Shown piece by piece: positions 38,205 to 46,480 of a stretch of 46,480 nt of DNA. This DNA is from Candidatus Hydrothermarchaeota archaeon. GTDB lineage: Archaea; Hydrothermarchaeota; Hydrothermarchaeia; Hydrothermarchaeales; BMS3B. Below the pieces are notes generated by a model that saw nothing but the letters and a program-made list of their open reading frames with translations, was not told the origin of the DNA and did not search any database. Location of the stretch: assembly GCA_015521615.1 (NCBI GenBank), contig WANW01000029.1, positions 1 through 46,480 of the forward strand, written 5' to 3'. Numbering within the stretch: the stretch's first letter is position 1; each line of letters begins with the position of its first letter. A program made the position numbers and the translations under genes.

Positions 38205-38780
38205 CTACCAGAAATTTCCACAGTAGTGTCCTGTAACAGGACATCCAAGACAACGTCCTATTCTGTAGTAGTCACACTCTGCACACCTACTCTCGCTGCC
38301 GCAGGGTGGAGAGTCAGACTTCTCAATCTTCATCTTTACAGGAAAGATGAGGTCTTTATAAGAGGTTATTACAACATTTACCTCAACATCCTCCACGTCA
38401 TCCCTGCTGCGTATGTGTGCATCCACCAGTGCGTCGATGGTGGTGAGGTCCTCGCTAACAAAGAATAGTGAGAGATTCCTCTTGCCAGAGATCACAAATC
38501 CGTTTAGAAAGTAGGGACACCCGCGGAATTTTTTGAGAATTTCAGTAGAGTTCTGAGCGGTGAGCTCAACGTTTACCAGATAGAGGTCTATCTTCTTGAA
38601 ATTCATACCTATTAGGAAGGAGAGGGCACCCTTTTCCTTGAGCTTTCTCAGCCTCACGCCAACGCTGGGCTGGCTTATCCCCACCTGCTTGGCAATTTCA
38701 CTCTGGGAGAGGTCAGGATTCTCCTCGAGAAGGGAGATTATCTTCTTATCCTTCTCGTCCAGGTCCAGCCATTCTCTTAT
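38205..38780 (-). CDS. Lrp/AsnC-type regulator with cysteine-rich tail, non-standard start
   Basis: 191 residues when started at ATA (38778-38780), seven bases after GGAGG. The frame then reads (M)REWLDLDEKDKKIISLLEE, the proper start of an Lrp helix-turn-helix, continuing with SQSEIAKQVGISQPSVGVRL. The first in-frame standard start is a GTG at 38684, in the middle of the helix-turn-helix, which cannot be right; an in-frame stop lies upstream. A ligand-binding (RAM-like) region covers about 60-150, and the tail CAECDYYRIGRCLGCPVTGH with seven cysteines is a TRASH-like metal-binding segment. A metal- or redox-sensing repressor or activator is likely. Confidence 0.75.
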   Translation of the reverse strand: MREWLDLDEKDKKIISLLEENPDLSQSEIAKQVGISQPSVGVRLRKLKEKGALSFLIGMNFKKIDLYLVNVELTAQNSTEILKKFRGCPYFLNGFVISGKRNLSLFFVSEDLTTIDALVDAHIRSRDDVEDVEVNVVITSYKDLIFPVKMKIEKSDSPPCGSESRCAECDYYRIGRCLGCPVTGHYCGNFW

Positions 38781-38861
38781 GTCTCTTCCTCCTTTTATTT
38801 AAAAAATACTGATGCATTTTCTGTTTAATGTAAATGAACAATACCTAATATTTAAGGTTTG

Positions 38862-40640
38862 TCACTCCACCGTCACCGACTTGGCGAGAGCTCGAGGCTT
38901 GTCCACATTGCGCCCCAGCTTCAGCGCCACGTAGTAGGCGAGCAGCTGAAACACCGGGGCGAAGATTATGGGCGAGAGCTCCTCGCTGCACTTTGGCACG
39001 ACCAAACAGGCGTCGCTCGCCACCGGCGAACCTGAGGCCACTGCTATAACCCTCCCCTCCCTGGCCTTGACTTCCTGGATGTTGCTGATTATCCGCTTCC
39101 TGTTCTCCCCCTCCGCAGGCACGAAGGCGACGGTATGCATGTGCTCGTCGATTAGCGATATGGTGCCATGCTTGAGCAGGCCGGAGCTCATACCTTCAGC
39201 GTGCAGGTAGGATATCTCCTTGAGCTTGAGCGCACCTTCAAGAGCAGTTGGGTAGTTTATGCCCTTGCCTATGAAGAGGTAGTTGCTGACGTCAAACTGC
39301 TCCTCCGCCACCCGCTTGATCTCCTGCTCCAGGGCGAGCACCTCCTCAAGCTTTGCTGGCAGGGAGCGCAGCTCCTCCTCCAGGGGCTCCACCTTCCTCC
39401 CCCGCAGCCTTGCCAGCTCAATTGCTGTGCGCAGCAGCAGCGTGAGCTGTGATGTGTAGGTTTTTGTGGCGCAAACAGCGATCTCAATGCCCGAGCCCTG
39501 CATCAGCACATGCTCAACTATGCGCGTGGCCGTGGAGCCTATCACATTGACTATTGCCGCTGTGCTCGCACCCTGCTGCTTCGCATAGCGCAGCGCCGCC
39601 AGGGTGTCGTAGGTTTCGCCGCTCTGGGTGATGCCAACCACCAGCGTGCCCTCGTCCAGGACGCCTTTGTTCTTGAGCTCCGAGGAGTCTATGGCGATGA
39701 CCACTTTGCTGGCGAGCTGCGAGAACCAGTACTCGGCCACCATCGCCGCGTGCAGGCTGGTGCCCGCTCCGGCGAGGTACACCCTCTCCGCACCTGCCAC
39801 CATCTCAGCCAGCTTCCTCACATCCTCGCGGTAAATCTTTAAAGCACTGGCAACTGTGCGGGGCTGCTCGTGGATTTCCTTGAGCATGAAGTGGGGATAG
39901 CCCTCCTTCCTCGCCTCCTCGTCGCTCCACTCAACCACCATTTCCTTCTTCCGCTTAACCTCGCCGGTGGCCAGGTCCTTAACCACAACTCCATCGCGGG
40001 TAACCACTGCGTACTCCCCGTCATCCAGGGGCAGAGCCCTGCGGGTGTGCCTGAGGAAGGAGAAGATGTCAGAAGCCACAAACATCTCGCCATCGCCCAC
40101 GCCGACCACCAGGGGCGACTCCCTGCGCGCCGCGATTATCTTATCCGGCTCCCGGGCGGAGATTACCAGCACCGCGTAGGTGCCCTCCACCTCTGCGAGA
40201 GCGCAGCGCACCGCCTCCTCAAGGCTTGAGTCGTAGTACTCCTCTATCAGGTGCGGGATGACCTCAGTATCAGTGCCCGAGGCGAAGCTGTGCCCCCTCG
40301 CCTCAAGCCTTCTCCGGAGCTCCTCGTGGTTGGAGATTATGCCGTTGTGCACTACCGCAATCTCTCCGGAGCAGTCCAGGTGGGGATGCGCATTTTCCTT
40401 TGTCACACCTCCGTGGGTGGCCCAGCGGGTGTGCCCTATGCCGGGGCTCCCCTCCAGGCGGCTCAGCCCGAGCTTTGCCTCTATCTCGTCTATTTCGCCC
40501 ACGTCCTTCTTGACCACCAGCTCGCGGTTTATGCACGCGATGCCGCAGGAGTCGTAGCCCCTGTACTCCAGGCGCTTCAACCCCTGCAGTATAATCCCGC
40601 CGGCGTTTTTATCTCCGATGTATCCCACTATCCCACACAT
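38862..40640 (-). CDS. glmS: Glutamine-fructose-6-phosphate aminotransferase
   Basis: 592 residues. The nucleophile Cys2 starts the protein, MCGIVGYIGDKNAGGIILQG, followed by RLEYRGYDSCGIA, GHTRWATHGGVTKENAHPH and two SIS domains (YLAGAGTSLHAAM, GITQSGETYDTLAAL, and ALKLKEISYLHAEGM). It ends SVTVE as usual. It makes glucosamine 6-phosphate for surface sugars. The ATG shares one base with the stop of the M20 gene upstream; no strong Shine-Dalgarno, so translation is probably coupled. Confidence 0.97.
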   Translation of the reverse strand: MCGIVGYIGDKNAGGIILQGLKRLEYRGYDSCGIACINRELVVKKDVGEIDEIEAKLGLSRLEGSPGIGHTRWATHGGVTKENAHPHLDCSGEIAVVHNGIISNHEELRRRLEARGHSFASGTDTEVIPHLIEEYYDSSLEEAVRCALAEVEGTYAVLVISAREPDKIIAARRESPLVVGVGDGEMFVASDIFSFLRHTRRALPLDDGEYAVVTRDGVVVKDLATGEVKRKKEMVVEWSDEEARKEGYPHFMLKEIHEQPRTVASALKIYREDVRKLAEMVAGAERVYLAGAGTSLHAAMVAEYWFSQLASKVVIAIDSSELKNKGVLDEGTLVVGITQSGETYDTLAALRYAKQQGASTAAIVNVIGSTATRIVEHVLMQGSGIEIAVCATKTYTSQLTLLLRTAIELARLRGRKVEPLEEELRSLPAKLEEVLALEQEIKRVAEEQFDVSNYLFIGKGINYPTALEGALKLKEISYLHAEGMSSGLLKHGTISLIDEHMHTVAFVPAEGENRKRIISNIQEVKAREGRVIAVASGSPVASDACLVVPKCSEELSPIIFAPVFQLLAYYVALKLGRNVDKPRALAKSVTVE

Positions 40641-41692
40641 CAGCGCTGCCTCAGGAAGTCGACAAGTATACTGCTAAATTCAACAACCTCATTTATATCT
40701 ATTCGCTCCTCCTTCGTGTGCGCAAGCTCGGGTTTACCCGGGCCAAAGATAACCGCAGGTATCCCTGCAGAGTGGTAGTAGGAGGCGTCTGTCGTGGCCA
40801 TGCTTACGCCGTATCTAAGCTCCCTGTGCCTGGAAATCGCCTCCGCCAGCGCCTTCACAAAGGGGTGCTCCCTCTCCAGGAGGAAGGGTTTTGAATATTC
40901 GCCGTTCACCAGCTTCGCCTCGTAGTCGAGCCCCGCCAGAGCGTGGTGCACCTGGCGCAGCGCTTGCTCTGGAGTCTCTCCCAGCGTGAGGCGCCTGTCT
41001 ATGGTAAAGGTGCACACCTCGGGTACAACGTTGGAGGCAATGCCAGCGCTTATCTCCGTAATCTCCAGGCCTGCGCTGCCCAGCTGCGGGTGCTCTGCCA
41101 TGGGGAGAAGGCGTAGCCTCTCTATGGCGTCCATGGCTCTGTAGATGGCGTTTACCCCCAGGTCTGCCCTGCTCGCATGCGCCGCCCTGCCTTTAACGGC
41201 GACGCTTATGGTAACCCTGCCCCTCTGCCCCAGGTGGAGCGCCAGCGACGTGGGCTCAGCCACAATCGCAAAGCTTGCCCTGCAGCGCCCTGCAAGTGCC
41301 GCGGAGCCCGAAGCTTGAGCGGCCTCCTCACCCACCACGAAGTGCACCTCGGGCGAGTACCTCAGCTCCTCCCCCGCGAGGGCGTGCATCGCCTCCACTA
41401 TTCCAGCCAGCCCCGCCTTCATGTCCACCGCTCCCCTTGCGCAGAGCATGTCGCCCTCCTCGGCCACGCCGTAGTAGCCGGGCACTGTATCGAGATGTCC
41501 GTTGAGCACCACCCGCTTATGCGTCCGCTTCATTGTTGCGATGAGGTTGCCCTGCTCATCTACCTTTGTCTCCATCCCCGCCTCCTCAAGCCACGCCTTG
41601 AGGAGCTCCCTGACCTCGCCCTCGCTGCCGCTCTCGCTCCTCAAAGCAAGAAGCTCGTGAAGCCTGCGCTTAACTCTTGGCTTTGAAATCAT
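40640..41692 (-). CDS. M20 family metallopeptidase (ArgE/DapE/LysK-like)
   Basis: 350 residues. Zinc ligands are seen in LNGHLDTVPG, ARGAVDMKAGLAG, VVGEEAAQASG and AIVAEPTSLALH, with the final His in ELAHTKEERID. The dimerisation domain is near 170-280. The family deacylates N-acetyl-ornithine, N-acetyl-lysine or N-succinyl-diaminopimelate; since argG and argH are in the window, an arginine or LysW-type lysine step is possible, but a glmS partner cannot be ruled out. It overlaps gatE by 4 nt. Confidence 0.88.
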   Translation of the reverse strand: MISKPRVKRRLHELLALRSESGSEGEVRELLKAWLEEAGMETKVDEQGNLIATMKRTHKRVVLNGHLDTVPGYYGVAEEGDMLCARGAVDMKAGLAGIVEAMHALAGEELRYSPEVHFVVGEEAAQASGSAALAGRCRASFAIVAEPTSLALHLGQRGRVTISVAVKGRAAHASRADLGVNAIYRAMDAIERLRLLPMAEHPQLGSAGLEITEISAGIASNVVPEVCTFTIDRRLTLGETPEQALRQVHHALAGLDYEAKLVNGEYSKPFLLEREHPFVKALAEAISRHRELRYGVSMATTDASYYHSAGIPAVIFGPGKPELAHTKEERIDINEVVEFSSILVDFLRQR

Positions 41693-43560
41693 GACCCCAG
41701 GAATCTCCTCAGCTCCTCCTGCAGGATTTTCATCACAACCTTACCCTCAACGCGTCCGCGCAACTCCTTCATAAGCACCCCCATGAGAGGCTTCGCCGCA
41801 CCCTTGCCCCGCTCGCGGACAAATTCGCTGCGCTCCTCTATAACCCTCCTCGCCAGGCTGCGCACCTCTTCCTCGGAGAAGCCCTTCAGACCGAGCCTCT
41901 CCATGGCCTGAGCCACGCTCAGCTCCGGCGAGGAGCACAGCGCCCTGAGCACCTCGGGCACAGCCTCCCTGGTGAGCTTCCCCTTCGCAAGCGTAGAGAA
42001 CAGCTCCCTGAAGCTCTGCTCCCTGAGGCGCTCCACTTCACAGCCTTCGCGCCTGAGCTCGCGGAGCGTCGCCGTGAGCGTTGTAGCAACCAGGCGGGGC
42101 TTTGCACCGGTTGCGACAAGCTCCTCGAAGAGTTCGGCGCGCCCGCTCCTCACCACCTGGGCTGCCAGCTCCTCGCTAAGCTTATATTGCTCCACAAACC
42201 TGGAGATCTTCTCCTCGTACAGCTCCGGCAGATTTGCTCTCAGGCGCTCCACCAGCTCCTGCGTAACCACGAAGGGTGGAAGGTCTGTCTCTGGGTACAT
42301 CCTCGCGGCCCCTGGCAATGGACGCATGTAGCGCGTGCTTCCGTCACCCTGGGCCATTCGCGTTTCCTCGGGCACGCCCCTGAGCGCTAGCCTCGCGCGC
42401 TCCACCACCGCCTCGATTGCCTTCTCCGCCCTCTCTCTAGCCTCTGCCACGAGCACGAAGGCATCGCTCTCGCCCAAGCCGAGTCTTTCAGCAACCGCTC
42501 CAACCTCCTCTGCGGAGATGCCGTAGGCGGGGAGCTCGTCGGAGTGGAAGATTCCCCCCACACCAGCCTTAACTCTGGCGTACTGCGCCAGCTCGCTGCC
42601 CAGGCGCGGCTCATCCCTGGCGCCGCCTATCAACCCGCGGAAGCCGGGCAGCTTCACCGCTAGCACTACGCCACCCCTGCTCAGGGTTCTGCGCACAACC
42701 TTTGACTGGGTGGAGGAGAAGACATCGGAAACCTCCACCGGCGAGGGCTTGAGCTGGGCCTCACCCACGCCACGCCTTTTGAGCTCCCCGGCGATCGCTA
42801 TGAGCCTCTTCTGCCTCGCAACCTCTCCCTCTATAATCTTCGGAATCATGTTCAGCTCCTGCACACCCTTTATCTCCACCCTGGCTCCGCCCTCTATGGA
42901 GACATTTATGTCCTGGCGTATTGTGCCTATACCGCGCCTCACCCTGCCTGTAGCGCGCAGCACCTCGCCTATTTTCAGGGCGACCTCCCTCGCCTCCTCG
43001 GGGGAGGTTATGTCCGGAGAGGTGCTTATCTCTATTAGCGGAATTCCCAGGCGGTCGAGGCGGTAGATGGTCTTGTTCTCCCCTTCGCCAACCTTTCGCG
43101 CCGCCTCCTCTTCAAGGCAAATCGTGGGGATGCGCACCTTCCCGCGGGAGGTCTCTATGTAGCCATCCAGAGCGATGATAGCGGTGCGCTGAAAGCCCGA
43201 GGTGTTGCTGCCGTCTATCACAATCTTGCGCATGAAGTGGATTTCATCCACAGGCTGAGCGTTGAGGAGCAACGCCACCTGGAGCGCTATCTCCACCGCC
43301 TCGCGGTTCACCTCATGGGGCGGCTCCTCGTCCATCTCCACCAGGCAGGAGACTTCCTCCGGCACCTGGTACACAAAGTGCCTGCCCTTCATGTACTCCT
43401 GCAATGCTGCGCGGTCGATCTCGCCGAGCTCACTCTGCGTCGGCCTCAGGCGGCGCACTATCTTCAGCTCGGGCTCTGCCTCGACGAGCTCGCTCTCGCA
43501 GTTGCAGAAGAGCTTCCTAGTTGCAAGCTGCTGGTGCACCTCGAAGCCAACTCTGAGCAT
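41689..43560 (-). CDS. gatE: Glu-tRNA(Gln) amidotransferase subunit E
   Basis: 623 residues. The cradle domain starts GFEVHQQLATRKLFCNCESE, with SNTSGFQRTAIIALDG, RLGIPLIEISTSPDI and RRGIGTIRQDINVSIEGG. A GAD-type insert (about 260-400, with KLPGFRGLIGG and GIFHSDELPAYGI) marks the archaeal GatE rather than GatB. The C-terminal YqeY-like tail is present. With GatD it converts Glu-tRNA(Gln) to Gln-tRNA(Gln). The ATG follows GAGGTGAGG, and gatD lies upstream with a 9-nt gap. Confidence 0.97.
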   Translation of the reverse strand: MLRVGFEVHQQLATRKLFCNCESELVEAEPELKIVRRLRPTQSELGEIDRAALQEYMKGRHFVYQVPEEVSCLVEMDEEPPHEVNREAVEIALQVALLLNAQPVDEIHFMRKIVIDGSNTSGFQRTAIIALDGYIETSRGKVRIPTICLEEEAARKVGEGENKTIYRLDRLGIPLIEISTSPDITSPEEAREVALKIGEVLRATGRVRRGIGTIRQDINVSIEGGARVEIKGVQELNMIPKIIEGEVARQKRLIAIAGELKRRGVGEAQLKPSPVEVSDVFSSTQSKVVRRTLSRGGVVLAVKLPGFRGLIGGARDEPRLGSELAQYARVKAGVGGIFHSDELPAYGISAEEVGAVAERLGLGESDAFVLVAEARERAEKAIEAVVERARLALRGVPEETRMAQGDGSTRYMRPLPGAARMYPETDLPPFVVTQELVERLRANLPELYEEKISRFVEQYKLSEELAAQVVRSGRAELFEELVATGAKPRLVATTLTATLRELRREGCEVERLREQSFRELFSTLAKGKLTREAVPEVLRALCSSPELSVAQAMERLGLKGFSEEEVRSLARRVIEERSEFVRERGKGAAKPLMGVLMKELRGRVEGKVVMKILQEELRRFLGS

Positions 43561-43569
43561 AACCTCACC

Positions 43570-44856
43570 TCAGTAGAAGGTGTCTGGAAGGGTGCGCGGG
43601 GTTATCTCCCCGGCAAGGTTGCGCAGCATCAGCGAACGCACCTCCTCTTCGTCCTGCGCAACCGCGAGCACGTGCATCAGCTTGACGTAGGCCACCTCCG
43701 GGAGCATGTCTTCCCCAGGGATAACGCCCAGGTTGAGGAGCCTCCTTCCCGTGGAGTAAACCTTCATGTCCACCCTCCCGTAGAGGGTGGAGGTGGTCAT
43801 CACCACAGCTTTGCCCTCATCGCGGGCGCGCTCTATCGCCGGGAAGAGCTGCTCCGGCACGTGCCCCAGACCTGTGCCCTCCAGCACAATCCCGCGGTAC
43901 CTGTCCACGCAGTACTCCAGAAGCTCCGGGTCAACGCCCGGGTAGGCCTTGAAGAGCGCCACCCTCTCTTCTAGGCGGGTGTCGGCATAAACCTCCCCCT
44001 CGCTCCGCCTCCTGTAGCTCCCGAAGAGTTTAACCTCCTCGCGCACCTCGCCTATAGGGGGAGCATTAATGCTCTTGAAGGCATCCCTGCGGGAGGAGTG
44101 CATCTTTCTCACCTTCGTCGCCCTGTGCACAGCGCATGCCTCGTCGCTGCTCGTGGCGTGCATAACCACAACCACCTCGGCGAGGTCGCTCGTCGCAACC
44201 CTCGTGGCGGCGATTAAGTTGAGCGCTGCATCGCTGCTCGGCCTGTCGCTGGAGCGCTGGGAACCAACGAGCACCACGGGCTTTGTCAGGTTCTTGAGCA
44301 TAAACGCAAGCGCGGCGCCGGTGTAGCTCATGGTGTCTGTGCCGTGTGCCACCACCACACCCCATGCTGAGCCGTTGAGCTCCTTCACCACCTCCTCAGC
44401 TATTCTGCGCCAGTGCTTCGGGGTCATGTTCTCGCTCAGGATGTTGAAGAGCACCCTCGCCTTAATCCTGGCAATGTCCGCAAGCTCGGGCACGGCGTTT
44501 ATAATCTCGGCGGTGGAGAAGGAGGGGTGCACCGCACCCGTGACGTAGTCTATCTTCGAGGCTATTGTGCCGCCTGTGCCCAGAATCGTCACCTCGGGCT
44601 TCGCGGGGGAGAACTCGGGCTCGGGAAAGGCGGCCTGCTTTCTTGGCTCCGCTGGGGAAAGCCTCTCCACCCTTGCTCCAGAAATCTCGACGCCTATGTT
44701 GTAGCCGCTGTCCAGCTTTATAACCACGTGCCTGTCATCGCCCAGCTCGCTCCTGGGCATGAGCACACCCTCGTAGCTCCTCTCTCCTTTAACTATGCGC
44801 ACCCTCTCGCCAACTTTCGCTCCAGCGAGCACCTTCTCAGCTTCGCCTCTGTACAT
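43570..44856 (-). CDS. gatD: Glu-tRNA(Gln) amidotransferase subunit D
   Basis: 428 residues from the ATG at 44856; a GTG two codons earlier overlaps the argH stop (GTGA) and is also possible. An N-terminal GatD domain (GERVRIVKGERSYEGVLMPR) precedes an asparaginase core with the catalytic ILGTGGTIASKIDYVTGAV, VVAHGTDTMSYTGAAL and the Lys-containing VLVGSQRSSDRPSSDA. It frees ammonia from glutamine or asparagine for GatE. The order argH-gatD-gatE is tightly packed. Confidence 0.97.
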   Translation of the reverse strand: MYRGEAEKVLAGAKVGERVRIVKGERSYEGVLMPRSELGDDRHVVIKLDSGYNIGVEISGARVERLSPAEPRKQAAFPEPEFSPAKPEVTILGTGGTIASKIDYVTGAVHPSFSTAEIINAVPELADIARIKARVLFNILSENMTPKHWRRIAEEVVKELNGSAWGVVVAHGTDTMSYTGAALAFMLKNLTKPVVLVGSQRSSDRPSSDAALNLIAATRVATSDLAEVVVVMHATSSDEACAVHRATKVRKMHSSRRDAFKSINAPPIGEVREEVKLFGSYRRRSEGEVYADTRLEERVALFKAYPGVDPELLEYCVDRYRGIVLEGTGLGHVPEQLFPAIERARDEGKAVVMTTSTLYGRVDMKVYSTGRRLLNLGVIPGEDMLPEVAYVKLMHVLAVAQDEEEVRSLMLRNLAGEITPRTLPDTFY

Positions 44857-44858
44857 CT

Positions 44859-46328
<1,470 letters not shown>

Positions 46329-46399
46329 TCCACCACCAGTAGAAAGTTACGCCTGCTGATATAAAAAGTCATGCCAGTCGACATTCAGCATAATAAAAA

Positions 46400-46427
46400 G
46401 GGGGGAGGGAGGTGTTGGGGAGGGGGG
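46400..46427 (+). other. G-quadruplex-forming motif
   Basis: Four G runs of 6, 3, 4 and 6 separated by A, AGGTGTT and A fit the G3+N1-7 rule on the plus strand. It lies about 70-100 nt upstream of argH, on the template side of its transcription, and joins the hairpin at 46427. Confidence 0.6.
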
Positions 46428-46472
46428 CCCTTGGAGATTAGAAGAAAAAGCAGTTCCTAACACTCCAAGGGC
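46427..46472. repeat. Long inverted repeat (hairpin) at the right edge
   Basis: GCCCTTGGAG (46427-46436) is the exact reverse complement of CTCCAAGGGC (46463-46472); TTAG and CTAA can add four more pairs inside after one mismatch. The loop is A-rich. It may be the end of a transcript, a small RNA, or part of an element that continues beyond the window; nothing coding is seen from 46329 to 46480. Confidence 0.55.
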
Positions 46473-46480
46473 ATTCATTC

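Noticed and set aside
43237-43974. Open frame of 245 codons on the plus strand
   Set aside because: It is opposite gatE and gatD; histidine- and leucine-rich low-complexity product, typical of a shadow.

Overview
This window is archaeal chromosome. Signs of this are TFS, Rpo11/RpoL and Csl4, GatD and GatE, MfnA, DUF531 and DUF2073 proteins, TATA-type promoters (several apparently leaderless), a class III signal peptide and an H/ACA guide RNA with K-loops. Genes are tightly packed, often with 4-nt overlaps, and moderately GC-rich. The gene content points to a thermophilic or anaerobic lineage in or near the Euryarchaeota. A bacterial-type methylenetetrahydrofolate reductase pair (MetV/MetF) next to methanofuran-type MfnA, together with an NfnAB/SudAB-like flavoprotein pair, suggests C1/acetyl-CoA metabolism. 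I cannot place the species.

Left edge (1-4.5 kb): this is accessory DNA. A strongly AT-rich partial gene of the tRNA-guanine transglycosylase superfamily, most like DpdA of the 7-deazaguanine DNA modification systems, runs off the window. Beside it are a DUF4258/DUF2283 toxin-antitoxin-like pair, a DUF4143 ATPase, a DUF2250 winged-helix protein and a VapBC pair with repeated operator-like sites.

4.5-9.6 kb: a cyclophilin-fold protein and an HTH_10 regulator are followed by a conserved information-processing operon read on the minus strand: METTL5-like methyltransferase, Csl4, RpoL, RNase III-fold protein, DUF531, Nudix and TFS. The RpoL here is unusual because a helix-hairpin-helix domain is inserted in it. 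A DsrE-like protein and an ICMT-like methyltransferase follow.

9.6-28 kb: a five-PAS soluble histidine kinase, a CcmC-like membrane protein, a bacterial-type Tgt, argG, an AI-2E-type permease, a pilin-like peptide, an MbfA-like iron exporter, small zinc proteins, an HTH regulator coupled to ppsA, a SpoIIM-like protein, a CcmH/DUF1573 protein, a flippase, a possible membrane zincin, a radical SAM protein and the NfnAB-like pair.

28-46.5 kb: small zinc and coiled-coil proteins, a short cysS, the metV-metF-(TusA-like)-mfnA cluster, the scar of a decayed MNT-HEPN toxin-antitoxin pair, gdhA, a response regulator, the GTPase/DUF2073/DUF2072 cluster, nadE, hxlB, a two-hairpin H/ACA RNA, an Lrp-type regulator with a cysteine-rich tail, and a biosynthetic run argH-gatD-gatE-M20 peptidase-glmS. 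The right end carries a G-quadruplex motif next to a long hairpin.

The observations most worth following are the dpdA-like gene and its probably larger island beyond the left edge, the HhH insertion in RpoL, the unannotated H/ACA RNA, the HEPN/MNT scar, and two conserved genes that lack any ordinary start codon.
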